The translations under genes were made by a program, and so were the position numbers. Shown one piece after another: positions 1 to 10,980 of a DNA stretch of 64,000 nt. Under the pieces are notes generated by a model that was not told where the DNA came from, did no database searches, and saw nothing but the letters and a program-made list of their open reading frames with translations. Location of the stretch: assembly GCA_019828545.1 (NCBI GenBank), contig JACVRA010000095.1, positions 437,305-501,304 on the forward strand. Direction: 5' to 3'. The stretch comes from Paracamarosporium sp. OC-R06-R3. Taxonomy: Eukaryota > Ascomycota > Dothideomycetes > Pleosporales > Didymosphaeriaceae. The first letter of the stretch is position 1; each line of letters opens with the position of its first letter.

Positions 1-2600
1 GCTTTGGTCTCGAAAATAACCTCGTACATCACTTGAGCTACGCGTACTGGGTGTGATGCCGGGCAGGGGCCTTGATTCTCAAAAGTGCCGTTCGCGGGGT
101 AAGACATGTGTGAGATGTGGTCTGGGCTGTCGAGATCGACGCCGTTCCAACATCTTTTCGCTATTAGATTCCATACCTAATATTGCGAGGAACTCCTACT
201 CACGTTGGGAAGCGCAGATTGACCATGATACCTGCAGGGCATGGCTTAGCCGGAAAGTCCTTCGTCTCAGGGTAGCGTGTGTTCATGTCTTGCAGACATG
301 TGTACGTGAGCTGTGGATACTTGTCTGCCTCTGGTTTAGTTGAAGCGGTCGGTGAGCCGATGAGCATGCGAAAACCCTGCAAGCGTTTAGCATAGTGTGA
401 GTGCGACTAACGCATGACTTACTGGCTGGAATGCTTTGACCTTGGCCTTCTGTTGGTAGTCCTAAATGTGGATACCACGTCAACGAATATCCTTGACGAG
501 TGTTTACTGCGAGTCTGCGTACCCCGAGCGAAGCTTGCATATAGTACACCGTCATTCCGCCCCTCTGACCTTCGAACCCGGCATTGCCTTTTTGTGGTAC
601 ACGTTTGTACGTGCCATTGCGAGCGCGGAAGAATAGAGATGCAGTCCAATAATTGCTGAAATCCTCTACTGATCGTTAGCTCTATTCTACGATGTTGGTC
701 TCTTAGTCATACCGGAAGGCTGGCAGGATGTGCATGTAGATAGCTTGGCTAGGTCGTGGTCCTCCTTGTACATGGACGTATTGAACGAGTTGCCACCGAT
801 GATCTGGTGTAGATGCGGAGAGGGTTCTATGCCAGGATTCACCAGCGGATCCAGTCTGTCAACTACGAGCTGTGAGCATCCAAAGCGTATCAACGCATGC
901 GAGGGCGCAACGAGCGCTAGACCGGCGAGTGAGGTCCAATGCATCGCGATGTTGTGAGATTTGGTGACCAGCAACAGGTTGTGTGGGTCGTAAAGTGTTA
1001 GGAAACGAGAGGGGGGTTTTCGCTTCTAATGAGCACTTCCTGGAATTCATGGCCCACGCGTGGCGTAGATTGCTACTGCAGGAAGGCAATTACAACCGTC
1101 TATCTGGTATCTTAAGCTAGTCTAGGATGCTAGCTGAGAATCGTAGTTTGCACATTGATCCGATGCGTGAGATGCGGTTCGAGACTAGTACCCCTTGGAT
1201 GTGTAGTGCTTGGGGAACTGCCGATACTGCTGGTTCTTGCAGTTGTGGATCTCATATAGGAAGTATCGATGTAATATAGAAAGCATGGCTAGCCGTTTGA
1301 CCGGCATGTTTGTGCAACCTCACCGTGTCGATTCATTGACCAATTGATGCAGTATGGGAAGGCACCTATGCTCGATGTACATGTTGAGATGTAGGATATT
1401 TAGTTTTGATGGGTTCATGCGAGCATGCGTGGTTGGTCGAGGCAAACATCCCACACTGTTCGTTTGGCATTCTGCTTGCGCAGTCGTGTTGCTGCAGCAT
1501 CCTCGGATTTTAGCCGGATAGATCATCGTCTGCCAGTTATTACACAGTAGAGCTATCGATAGCAGAGATGGTGCATGTGCAAAGGAGCTCCGTTTTCATG
1601 CGTCTAGAACCAAGAAGGTCTTCGGGAGCAAGGATACATGGTCAGTGGATCAAACCTGGCCGGGAGGAGCGCAGTTAAAGAGACTGGCAGAGGCTGCTGA
1701 TGAAACTTGTAGCTCTCAAGTAGCCCTTTTAACTTCGTAACGACATTGTAGTGTGGGTATACAGCGACGTCGTATAAAGTCATGATGTTCAACGCGTTCG
1801 AAGCCACCACTGAACTATCGTTCTCGGGATCCCAGGATAGGAAAACTCGGTAAGGATGAACCATGAGTGCGGCATCAAACGAGACGAGATGACTAGCACG
1901 GAGAGCTGGTGTTCGCATTGGTGCATGCGGGTGATCAGCCAAACCTGGGGAAGTCAGCCGCCGACGTAAGGCACCCGATGATGCGGAGATCACGGTTTGG
2001 TTGAGTCTCTCGAGCTCAGTCCTCAGAATGGACAAGCCGCCTCGTTTCAATTGCCCTTCTCGTAGCGCTAGGTGTGGCCCCCTTCAGCAATGCTGCGGCG
2101 CGGCGGCCAGGGCATCACTCCGCGCCCAGGGAGGCCATTGAGGACGAGGCACCGGTTCGCATCCTTCCCCTCGACAGAGCGCCCCTCGATCGCTGGGAGC
2201 CGGCTTTGGCCCAACCACAGCAGCCCGACCCCGCCTACCGCATCGGGCTCATCAGCCTCCAACAGCTGCCATGCGACGCACCGCAGCCGGCGACCCAACC
2301 GCAGCGCGCCGTGACAAGAGCCCAAGCTCGCGGCCAGACGCTGTGCGTGCAAGCTTTTCGCCGTCGACCCACCACGTCTTCAGCGCCCTGGTCGTCGTGC
2401 TAGTGCTTGCTTCCCAGTTCCTAGCCCCGCGCCTCCCTCACGAGCTCCTCCGCCTCACTGCCACAAAGAACCATTGGGACCCAACACATTCCGCAATCTC
2501 CCCCCGCGAGCATCCTCTCTTCAGAGACCCCCCCGTCTGTCCGAGTCCCTCGCACCGAGTCGAGCCCGCCGGCACCTTCAACAGAGACACAGAGCGCAGC
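1..2600. other. Gene-free stretch upstream of glucokinase
   Basis: No frame here combines an ATG, plausible splice sites and protein-like composition. The longest open stretch, on the minus strand at about 1604-2050, has no ATG at its start. The last 500 bases are GC- and C-rich and become pyrimidine-rich towards the glucokinase ATG, so they probably hold its promoter and 5' leader. Confidence 0.55.
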
Positions 2601-4304
2601 ATGGCGTTGGCAGAGCAGGCACGGCGCGTCGCCAACGAGTTCAACTTCGGGCCCGATGCCGTCAACAAGGCCGTCAAGGAGTTCATACGGGAGATGGGTG
2701 CGTCCTGTCGAATACACGCCGGCGAGCAGACACTGACAGCGAGCAGACGAGGGCCTGGTGCAGCAAGGCACAGAGCTGAGCCAGATCCCCACTTACGTCA
2801 CCGCCGTGCCCAACGGAACTGAGAAGGTGCGCCCACCACGCCTCACACCACACCACACCACACACCACACACCATACACCACGCCCGCAATGGCACCACT
2901 AACGCACGGCAGGGCCTCTACATGGCCGTCGACCTGGGCGGCACAAACTTCCGCGTGTGCTCCATCCAATTGCACGGAAACACCACCTTCTCGCTCACCC
3001 AGAGCAAGGTCGCCATACCCAAGGAGCTCATGGTCGCGGACACGGCCAAGGAGCTCTTCTCTTTCCTGGCCAAGCAGATCGAGCAGTTCCTGAAGACGCA
3101 TCATGAGGACCACTACACTGGGTACATCAGGCGCAGGGAGACTGGAGGCGCGGTCAAGGAGGAAGAGATCTTCAACCTGGGCTTCACCTTCTCGTTCCCT
3201 GTGAACCAGATTGGCATCAACAAGGGCTTGCTCATGCGCTGGACCAAGGGTTTTGATATTGCTGACGCCGTAGGCAAAGACGTGTGCGCCCTCCTCCAGA
3301 CCGAGATCGATGCGCTGTGCCTTCCCGTTCGTGTGGCGGCCTTGGTCAATGACACCGTCGGGACGCTCATGGCTCGCTCGTACACATCACCCGGGAAGAC
3401 CGGTACGCTGTTGGGCGCCATCTTCGGCACTGGCACAAACGGCGCATACGTAGAGAAGCTCGACAAGGTCACCAAGCTCACAAAGAGCGAGGACTCGGGT
3501 GACTACGACAAGTCGACGGGCGAGATGATTGTCAACACTGAGTGGGGTTCGTTCGACAACTCATTGCGTACGCTCCCGAACACTCCTTACGATATCGAGC
3601 TCGACGCCAAGTCCGTAAACCCCGGCATACAAATGTTTGAGAAGCGCGTATCTGGCATGTTCCTCGGCGAGATCCTGCGTCTAGCCATTGTCGGACTGCT
3701 CAAAGATCCCGCCTTCCCCCTTTTCCGCGACGAGAACTCAGCGCAGAACGATATCCACAGCACCACCCAGATCCACGACAACTCGCCGATATGGAAGCAG
3801 TGGGGCATCGATACTAGTTTCCTCAGCATTTGCGCTGGAGACAGCAGCCCCGGCTACAGGATGGTCAGGCAGACCTTGGACAAAGACTACGGCGTCTCAG
3901 CCGTAAGCTCCGAGGACGCTGAAGCTGTCAAGGCTATTGCAGCTGCCATCGGCCGTCGTGCGGCGCGCCTCGCAGCTGTCGCGATTGCAGGCATCGTGAT
4001 CAACACGGGTAGACTCGATGCGCCCAAGGGCACAGCGACAACAGAACAGAAGGCGGGCATAAACCCCCCGAGAGGCGATGCAGACCTCGCTGAAGAGGAC
4101 GTCATAGACGTTGGTGTCGATGGCTCGCTCGTAGAATTCTATCCCAACTTTGAGGACCACATCCGCGAGGCGTTGCGCGAGATAGAAAGCATTGGTGAGA
4201 AGGGCGAGAAACGCATCAGAATCGGTATCGCCAAGGACGGTTCTGGTGTCGGCGCGGCGCTCATTGCGCTGGTCGCAGGTAGAGTGAACGTCGATACCAA
4301 ATAG
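2601..4304 (+). CDS. GLK1: Glucokinase (hexokinase family)
   Basis: This enzyme phosphorylates glucose to glucose-6-phosphate with ATP in the cytosol, the entry step of glycolysis. Three exons are read: 2601-2697, 2747-2826 and 2913-4304. They join in phase to 522 aa, near the usual size for fungal glucokinases. The ATG at 2601 opens a frame whose splice joins restore the family's N-terminal block (EGLVQQGTELSQIP). The phosphate-binding loop (DLGGTNFRV, residues 66-74), the sugar-binding block LGFTFSFPV (from about 148) and the catalytic Asp in LVNDTVGTL (about 206) are all present. The second intron is CA-rich. The block from TELSQIPTYVTAVPNGTEK onward resembles Aspergillus glkA more than hexokinases, which is why I call it glucokinase. 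Hexokinase is the only real alternative. Confidence 0.95.
2847..2880. repeat. CA-rich simple sequence in glucokinase intron 2
   Basis: A degenerate run of CACAC/CACCA units lies inside the intron at 2827-2912. It is non-coding and probably length-variable between strains. Confidence 0.7.
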
Positions 4305-5178
4305 GTGTAGCGATGTGCTATTGAGCGTGGTGTTTGGGTACCATGTACGGAAGCATGAATTTCTTGCTACGATTTGCATATATCTAGAATTAAAAGAAAC
4401 TGTTGGTTCGCTGTTAGTTAATCATCGTTGAGTAGTATTCAAGGAACTAATACTCAATGGCCATTTGATGAAGGATGAGCCGTGGTATTGAGTTACCTGA
4501 TTCGTTCTCCGAAAGGAGAATGGTTCATCTTGGTGTCTTGTCTGCGAGTATTCACTATATCCTCACCCAGCATAGAAAAGATCATACCTCAAATTTTCCA
4601 AACTCGATGCATGACGAGGCGGAACGACGTCGTTGTCCGTTACTCCATCAAGCTCAACAGCAGAAAGGGCAACTGAGAAAAAGTACTGGAGAGTTCTTGA
4701 GAATAAGTTCTATCAAGACGACGACGGAGCATGTTCATACCTTTCTAAGATGAAGGGCTCGTTGTTCTGTTAAGCGCAATATGTTACTCCCGTTTCAGTG
4801 CGATATAGTCCTGTTTCAAACGACCAATCGAAAACGTTATCCCAAGCCCTCGTCCTGCTCAGTTTGAGACTCTTCTTAACTGAACCTTCCATAAATGTAG
4901 TAGCAAATGAAACCTTATGGGTGATCGCAATCCCATAACCACACCTTTTCGCCTTTTCACATGCTATACCTGCTGCCTTAGTTACCCTTATTCTACCATT
5001 GTTGTTAAAAATAAAAAAGTAAAATGTATGCCCTGGCATCCTGTATCCAAGCTTCTCAGTGTAAATCCTGCAACGTTCGCTCGCCGCACACTGCGTGCGT
5101 GCAGTCCCACAACCACACGCCCTCATCACTACAACGCCGCTTTCTTGCCTCCGCTAACAAAAGATACATACGATCCGC
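4305..5178. other. Intergenic region, glucokinase 3' side
   Basis: AT-richer sequence with only short unrelated open frames. It must contain the glucokinase 3' UTR and poly(A) signal. Nothing else is recognisable. Confidence 0.5.
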
Positions 5179-5183
5179 AAAAA
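5179..5183 (-). terminator. RNA polymerase III terminator of tRNA-Lys
   Basis: A run of five A on the plus strand (T5 on the transcribed sense) lies a few bases beyond the 3' end of the tRNA. This is the expected pol III stop. Confidence 0.75.
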
Positions 5184-5189
5184 GGAATC

Positions 5190-5262
5190 GCCCGATGTGG
5201 GACTCGAACCCACAGCCTTGGGATTAAAAGTCCCACGCGCTAACCAATTGTGCCAACCGGGC
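5190..5262 (-). tRNA. tRNA-Lys (anticodon UUU), intronless
   Basis: This is a 73-nt cloverleaf on the minus strand. The seven-base acceptor stem (GCCCGGT with ATCGGGC) pairs throughout if the usual G-U pair is allowed. The A box reads TGGCACAATTGG and the B box GGTTCGAGTCC, both matching the internal pol III promoter consensus. The anticodon loop is CTTTTAA closed by GGGA/TCCC, giving anticodon UUU at 5226-5228, which reads AAA and AAG lysine codons. There is no intron, and CCA is not encoded, as expected in eukaryotes. Confidence 0.96.
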
Positions 5263-5690
5263 GTGAAACAGTCCTAGGATGTCCAGGAATGTTTTCCTGA
5301 TTTGATGACGATGTGTCGAATTTTGAAATATCTATAGTAGAACCAGTATCTGGAACGTGGCAAAAGTCTGGGTGGAACGTAGTATGTGTGTGTGGAGCAT
5401 TGCACGTATAGCGCTAAGACCCGAATAGCTAAGTCGCTCCAGTCTATACGTAAGCAAGCATGGAGACGCACTAGGGTAGTAAGATGAACTAAATACTCTT
5501 AGCACACCTCTAACAAAAGTTCAACTTGTTTTGCCACTCACTGTGACAGGTGGATGCAAGTAGTCGATATAGTTGAGCTGAGGGTTAACTGGAGAGTAGA
5601 GTACTCGAGATACGTAGAGAATAAATAGGCTTTACGTATCCACTCTGCATCGCAACTATAACTGAGCTAGGTAAGGAGCGTACATGATTG

Positions 5691-5714
5691 TTTGTTCGAA
5701 AGGCGTCGAACAAA
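5691..5714. repeat. Perfect 9-bp inverted repeat with 6-nt loop
   Basis: TTTGTTCGA and its exact complement TCGAACAAA are separated by AAGGCG. It could form a short hairpin or be a palindromic protein-binding site. Chance is also possible at this length. Confidence 0.6.
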
Positions 5715-5898
5715 TATTCACGTGCACGAGCAGTCAATCTCATACATTACCGTCCGTTTGGCTTTCTGACCTTGTGCTATTCTTCGTTTCTATAAGTGTT
5801 TCGAATCCTACGTCCTCCGGCCCCGGACCCGGTTGCATTATCCGTGCTTGACCTATAGTAGGTACGTCGCTGTTCACGATGCCACGATTTCAGCTGCC

Positions 5899-5916
5899 AC
5901 TACTACTACTACTACT
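5899..5916. repeat. (ACT)6 microsatellite
   Basis: Six perfect ACT units in non-coding sequence. Confidence 0.9.
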
Positions 5917-6308
5917 GGAAGATCTGTCGAGCAACCCTCTCATTGACTTGCCCATTCTGGTTACAGTCGCTGTCTTCCCAATCACTTCCAGAAACTTTGG
6001 TAATGTAGGTAGACGAGAGACGAGAAGACCAGTGGTGACTTCTGGCAGAGACCGCATGCCATCGCTGGTGATTTTGTGCGACGTAGCGGAATTTTCGGTA
6101 GCAAGCACGATAATGTAGTGGATTTATACGTATCCATTGGTAGCAACCTTCAACACAGCAAAGTCGACAGCCTACGTTTGAGCGTCGAAAACTCGCCAGA
6201 CTCCTGTAGAGTATGGCAGTGACAGGTTCATTTGTGGTATTAATTTCTATAGCGAATCGAGTTGCAGAGACTTTGATGCTAAAGCAATATCGGCCTGGAT
6301 TTATTGTT

Positions 6309-7832
6309 CTAAGGTCCGAGATCCAAATATTCCACACTACTGTCGCCTCTAACCTGCCGTGCTACAGCGCATAGTTCCCGCCACTTGGTGTGATCAAGAT
6401 TCCCCATAAGTAGTCTAAAAATCAAACTGAATGATGAGTGTTGCGTCGTGGGTAGTTTCAGGAGTACCTCGAAGTTGAACCTGATCGTGTACGAGCCCCC
6501 ACGTGGCGAACCACATATGTCCACCAGTGTGCCATTTTCACCTAGCGACAGGCTTTTAGAGTTCTTATGTCCCCTTTGGCACATGACCGCTTTTACTTCT
6601 TGCTTGTGCGGGCCCTGCGTTACCACGAACAAGTGCCATTTCATGAGAGTGCAGACATTGGAGAGACAGAATAGTTGGCCATCACTTTGTTCTGCGAAGG
6701 ACTTGATGGAGAAACATGAACCACACATGTGCCGTTTACGTTGTGTTGGTCGGTATGTGTAGACGTCTCTTGCCCGTACTGTAAACTTAACAAAATACGG
6801 CGTTACATGATCCTGCCCTGATGTTGCATCGGCATTGATGATTCGATGTGCGGCATGTGCGGAACAGAGACATGGAGTAAGCCGAGAACATCGTAGGAGG
6901 GCGCTCAAAAATTTGTCTTCGGGGAGGTCATAACCGACATCTAGATCTGCTCCGTCGACAGAGATGTACCGGAGCGAGTATATGCGATCTCGCGGATTTT
7001 GACACTCTTTTAAACTGTACTGGCCGAGAAGTTTCAAGAGATATCGATCGCTAGTTTTACGGCTTTGGGTGTTGGCTTCATATAGTGAAAATATTTTTTG
7101 GAGGCATGGCCTGAGACCTCGCACCGTCGTAAGTTTCAAGGACGTCAAATCGAGCTCGGTCTCGTCTATCAGAAGACGGACGTGCTTCGCAGCGGCCACC
7201 TCTTGTGTTACCCATGCTCTGGACCAGTACTTATCGATGGCCCGCTCGAATGTCGTCCGCCACTGGCTTCTCTTTCTATCCATCCAATAATTAGAAAATG
7301 GTATGGATATACGGAAGAGCGTCCATGATTTACGCCCGATATCAGCAGGTAGATATCGTATTGGATGACGAGCTCGACTATCAATATAAGGCATGAACTT
7401 TGCTCCTAGCTTGCTGTCTCCTAGCCACACAATAACTTCTTTTGCCCTGGAATAAATCTCGCCCATCTGCTGCACTTGGTGATTCCGTTCATCATTGTTG
7501 GCCTGATCGATGCAAATCGCATCGATCCAGAATCTACGTCTTGGGTATTTTGTCCTCGCAACACATAGAAAGTTGTACAGATTGCAGTATACGAGAAGGA
7601 TACTATCGTTGGAATGGATGGGGAAGGGGCCTCCCCCGTCATGTTCCTGTCCCCAAACGTATGAAAGACACGTGTACTCATCCGAGAGGGCCGAGTTGAA
7701 CAATCGAATCTGAATTGTACCATGTGTTGAGAGTTCCGGTTGCACTTCGATGAGCCGGATGGAGGAGCCAGAGCTATCGAGTGGCTGGTACTGAAAGCTT
7801 TGTTCATCATCTACACGGTCGCTGCGTATCAT
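6309..7832 (-). CDS. HET-domain protein (heterokaryon incompatibility type)
   Basis: One uninterrupted 507-aa frame starts at the ATG at 7832. The N-terminal third carries the hallmark HET blocks: CLSYVWG at about residue 54, then WIDAICIDQANNDERNHQVQQ and MGEIYSRAKEVIVWLG. These lead into the SRAWVTQEVAAA block before residue 220. In other fungi HET proteins take part in non-self recognition and regulated cell death after hyphal fusion; the TIR-like HET fold is the effector part. The C-terminal half is not a recognisable sensor (no NACHT, ankyrin or WD repeats seen). At 507 aa it is shorter than many family members and may lack a C-terminal exon, although no good donor is evident. It sits alone in a gene-poor stretch, which is typical of this expanding family. 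Confidence 0.9.
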   Translation of the reverse strand: MIRSDRVDDEQSFQYQPLDSSGSSIRLIEVQPELSTHGTIQIRLFNSALSDEYTCLSYVWGQEHDGGGPFPIHSNDSILLVYCNLYNFLCVARTKYPRRRFWIDAICIDQANNDERNHQVQQMGEIYSRAKEVIVWLGDSKLGAKFMPYIDSRARHPIRYLPADIGRKSWTLFRISIPFSNYWMDRKRSQWRTTFERAIDKYWSRAWVTQEVAAAKHVRLLIDETELDLTSLKLTTVRGLRPCLQKIFSLYEANTQSRKTSDRYLLKLLGQYSLKECQNPRDRIYSLRYISVDGADLDVGYDLPEDKFLSALLRCSRLTPCLCSAHAAHRIINADATSGQDHVTPYFVKFTVRARDVYTYRPTQRKRHMCGSCFSIKSFAEQSDGQLFCLSNVCTLMKWHLFVVTQGPHKQEVKAVMCQRGHKNSKSLSLGENGTLVDICGSPRGGSYTIRFNFEVLLKLPTTQHSSFSLIFRLLMGNLDHTKWRELCAVARQVRGDSSVEYLDLGP

Positions 7833-8319
7833 TTTTATTACACCGAGCGAGAGTCTGGAAGCACGTGCGTGTATAGACGTATCGAAAACAGAGAGATAAG
7901 GCTGCCTGGACGCAACGAAATGTTATGTATAGTAGGTGGCCACGCTGGCTGACATTACTCGTAGTCGATTAGAGCGTGCGATAAGAAATAATATGGGTAT
8001 AGTGTATACGAGTGGGGCTATGCTTACAGTGCGGAGAACTTGCAGCCCACGTTTAGCAAATCGCCGACATCGAACATCGCCTTCTCGATCGACCCGTCAT
8101 CCACTTCACTTTTTGGCTGGCTTCACACCGTTCGCCGCAACTTAAACAATTAAAACTTCGAAACGGGCCACGACTGAAGTTTGGGGTGCGATTTTGACTG
8201 TATGTCGATTTGTTCATTCTAATCACCGCTAGCTTTTAATACATAGACGAGCAATACATCTACGTCCGAACGTTCCCCATCCGCTTAATAAGTCCCACAT
8301 TCAGATGCTACGCTACCGT
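7833..8319. other. Intergenic region upstream of HET gene
   Basis: This is the presumed promoter of the HET gene. No other feature is recognised. Confidence 0.5.
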
Positions 8320-8661
8320 TTAGACTGGTGAAGAGAGGGTGCTAGAAGTCCTCTGTTGAAGCCTGTGGGCCTTGCAGCAAAAGTATGGCCTTTCCACTGG
8401 GCGCCGACTCTTAGTGCAAGGCTCTCCGTTTACCTTGACGCCTACGCATAACTGTTTTCCATCATTGAGGTAGTCTGATGAGTTGTATCCAGCGTTAGCC
8501 GTGTTCGTCTTCCTCGGTAGCTGATCGATCTCTTCAACGTCACTGCTTGGCTGCTTACTCCCCTTCTGCGGCCTGCCCATACTGCGGCGAACGTCCGCAC
8601 CATCTACAATTCCTGGGATTTCAACGCGCTCTGCAATGAATCGTGAGGAGTGTGGCGACAT
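8320..8661 (-). CDS. Small protein with a C..C..CC..H zinc-knuckle-like C-terminus
   Basis: A 113-aa intronless frame begins with ATG at 8661. I do not recognise a named family. The C-terminal 45 residues carry a Cys/His pattern (LCVGVKVNGEPCTKSRR, then FCCKAH) of the form C-x9-C-x12-CC-x2-H. It resembles the short 'C-x-G-x(4)-G-x-x-C ... YC-x-x-H' zinc-binding motifs found in many fungal proteins of unknown role. The N-terminal half is charged and probably disordered. It may be a stand-alone small protein, or the last exon of a longer gene that starts further upstream. The function is unknown. Confidence 0.45.
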   Translation of the reverse strand: MSPHSSRFIAERVEIPGIVDGADVRRSMGRPQKGSKQPSSDVEEIDQLPRKTNTANAGYNSSDYLNDGKQLCVGVKVNGEPCTKSRRPVERPYFCCKAHRLQQRTSSTLSSPV

Positions 8662-9115
8662 GGTAGTATAAATCTTGGCTGCCTAGGTCTTGTGCGGGCT
8701 TGTGTACGGTGGGACCGCCTGGGTTGGGATAGAAGAATTAGGAGCAAACAAGTGGTCTCGGTTGGTTGTTAGAGATGGAACGGGTCCATGATGTTGCGGT
8801 GACCTTGATTATTGGCTCAGCCATCTTGAAAGCATGGTAGGGCACTAAGTATACGCTATAGTATATATTTGCATTCTCTGAACGCTGTCTCTGATTCCTA
8901 TTAGTGTGTAGGTCTGGAGGAACATGGTCATTCGCATTGGATTGTTGATCCTAACTACCCTAGTTCAAGCCACTGCTACAAGGTACTGGACAGACTAATG
9001 TGACCTCATAACCAGAAATTCGAGTGAGTATTATTCGCGATAAAGAAATAGCCAAGCGTCTCGAAAAAGATATGGAAAATTCCTATAAGCGGCGGGTCTT
9101 TGGTGCCAGCGCGAG
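8662..9115. other. Intergenic or decayed coding sequence downstream of the Zn2Cys6 fragment
   Basis: On the minus strand, directly after the stop at 9116, the reading continues as LALAPKTRRL, then a TAG, then a shifted frame reading NFPYLFRDAW. This resembles the block that normally follows the DNA-binding domain in this class of regulators. I read it as the remains of the missing C-terminal part. No intact gene is seen. Confidence 0.4.
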
Positions 9116-9544
9116 TCACAGGAATAGGTGCCTATTCCGTACGTGGTCCACGATAGACTCAACATCCATGCCATCGCGCAATCGAACAATCACCTTGGCG
9201 ACATCGCGTTCCGGTATAATCCTGAGAAGCTCAACTAGCTCCTCGAGTACACTTTCTCGCTGCTGTACCTGCTCGCATCTCTTCCTGAGCTGTTGTACTT
9301 CTGACCCAGGGTAATGGCAGACTGTTTTACGAACAGTGCAAGTCTCGCATGTGGGTCGTTTGCCACTGCACTATGTACCGATGAGCTCAAAAAAACCTAG
9401 CAGTCATTTGTGTACTTTGAAGCTTACTTTTGATTTCCGTTGACGACACGCCCCACATGCTGATGCAAACCTCCGCTTTTTGGGCCGCTCTACCAGTGTA
9501 TCCCGAGAATCCTTCTTAGCTGACACGAGAAGTCGGGGGCCCAT
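9116..9544 (-). pseudogene. Zn2Cys6 regulator, truncated (probable pseudogene)
   Basis: Two minus-strand exons, 9428-9544 and 9116-9370, are joined by a 57-nt intron (GTAAG...TAG) and encode 123 aa. The junction restores a perfect fungal zinc cluster: Cys30-x2-Cys33-x6-Cys40-x6-Cys47-x2-Cys50-x6-Cys57, preceded by the basic PKKRR. A short coiled segment (EQVQQRESVLEELVELLRIIPE) and an 'RLRDGMDVESIVDHVR' block follow, as in Zn2Cys6 regulators of several hundred residues. Here a TGA stops the frame just after that block. Beyond it the frame continues as family-like sequence with a TAG and an apparent one-base insertion. I infer a decayed gene. A short DNA-binding-only protein remains possible, because the first 123 codons are intact. 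Confidence 0.65.
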
Positions 9545-10566
9545 GGTGACTATGTACGAAAATTCCGGAAGGAGCACAGGATTCTCTTAAGAAAGATGCA
9601 GTCGAAAATTGATTTGGCGCAATGTGATACTGTAATACTGCTCTACGTCCGCTCCAGTCAGACGAGTAGGTGGTTGGGCTAGACTAACATCAACGGCTTA
9701 ACATCGAATGGTAGAGCGGGGCACTAACAGCTATACTCAACGCCGCTATTCCTCCTGTCCAAGACTGCTCCTTCTCAATTACAACCGACTGGTCACGGAG
9801 TGACTTGTCTTCTTGAAAAGCTTGCTCTTGTTATGTACGTACCATTCACCGAGGACGCAAATCAACGACAGGTTCCGAAGTTGAGGGCGACAAAAACCTG
9901 ATTTAAGGTTTACGGGCACTTGAACAGAGATGTCCGGAATCTGCTGACATGAAGCGACAAGCGCATTCATTGGGTGGAACAATATCCGATGCAGTTTGTG
10001 TCTCAGAGGTCCTCATCGCCAATTGGCCCAACTATTCACGCGTTCGGGTTGATGGAGGTTACACCCGATTATTCTGGTTTTGATTCAAAATTGTACGGAT
10101 CTAGCTGGTGGATTGGATAGAGATATGGAAAAGTTACAGATAGATCTTTACGTCATCCTTGTATTAATGGAAATGTCTAGTATCATTGGCTCAAAGCCCT
10201 ACTACAGTGTATCGTTCGATCGGAATCTTCTCCGGACAGGGGTTGTGATTGGCTATGAAACTAGCATCACGTGATCTTTGCTCTTTATGTACTAGCTACT
10301 TGAGTGAGTACACGCCATATTTGATTAAAAATAGTGCTATGATAAGCTCCTGTCCCTCTATTACCTTTGTCGTTACATTATGGCTTTGAGACGTGCGATC
10401 TAGGCATGCATAGTTGATGCACAAGTAAAGTTGCGTATATTTTATACTTCTACGGATGTATGCTCGCAGTAAAATCTTTTGAGAACGGTCCTAGAGCAAG
10501 CGTGGAACAGATAAGGTATTGGCTACAACTGAGTATTCTACGACTACGCGCTTAACGCATCTCCTT
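9545..10566. other. Intergenic region, no gene seen
   Basis: AT-rich sequence with only sub-70-codon frames of random composition. It includes the upstream region of the Zn2Cys6 fragment. Confidence 0.5.
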
Positions 10567-10980
10567 CTACGGATCACCCGTCCTACTATCTCTCATCTTA
10601 TAGAGAACATATCCTTCTGAAGCCACAGAACCCCATCGTCGCGGCTCCCTCTCTTCCCCAGACGAATGACGTGTGGTTCGCTCATGCTCACCGAAGAACT
10701 CGGTCGCCCGTCGTTGGTGCTCCCTCTCTCCTCCAGACCAGCGACGTGCGGTTCGCTCATGCTCACCAAAGAACTCGGTCGGCTGTCCGTACTTGGGTCT
10801 GCTCGGCTTCGCATCACGATATGTGGCCCTCTGCTTACCTTGGGGGCTGGCGGAGGGTAAGACCTTGAATGTGCCGCCTTTGGTCACTTGCAGACTGGGT
10901 GTGTTAGCGGGTTTCTTACCCTTGTGCCGGACGAAGGCTCGCTTGTGTTTGGACTCGTGCTTAATTTCGAACCAGGTCAT
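10567..10980 (-). CDS. Basic hypothetical protein with two tandem repeats
   Basis: A 137-aa frame begins with ATG at 10980. I recognise no family. It is rich in Lys/Arg at the N-terminus and then holds two in-frame copies of a roughly 24-25-residue unit beginning TEFFGEHERT. The copies lie at about 10709-10783 and 10637-10708. They differ by one codon and several substitutions, so both length and frame have been kept. No signal peptide or membrane segment is seen. Frame-preserving duplication hints at a translated gene, but a non-coding tandem duplication in a fortuitous frame cannot be excluded. Confidence 0.35.
   Translation of the reverse strand: MTWFEIKHESKHKRAFVRHKGKKPANTPSLQVTKGGTFKVLPSASPQGKQRATYRDAKPSRPKYGQPTEFFGEHERTARRWSGGEREHQRRATEFFGEHERTTRHSSGEEREPRRWGSVASEGYVLYKMRDSRTGDP
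10637..10783. repeat. Imperfect tandem duplication, 72 + 75 bp
   Basis: Two adjacent copies share long identical blocks (for example TTCGCTCATGCTCACC). They differ by substitutions and a 3-bp indel. Confidence 0.85.

Larger units (their letters stand above)
5263..6308. other. Intergenic region between tRNA-Lys and HET gene
   Basis: No supported gene. It holds a small inverted repeat (5691-5714) and an (ACT)6 microsatellite (5899-5916). The short open frames overlap each other on both strands and look accidental. Confidence 0.5.

Noticed and set aside
1604..2050. 148-codon minus-strand open frame with fairly protein-like composition
   Set aside because: It opens with TTG, not ATG; no splice partner or recognisable motif was found. 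It could be an exon of a missed gene, but I cannot support it.
5912..6337. 141-codon minus-strand frame overlapping the end of the HET gene
   Set aside because: It overlaps the HET stop in another frame, and I found no good donor in the HET gene to join it as a last exon.
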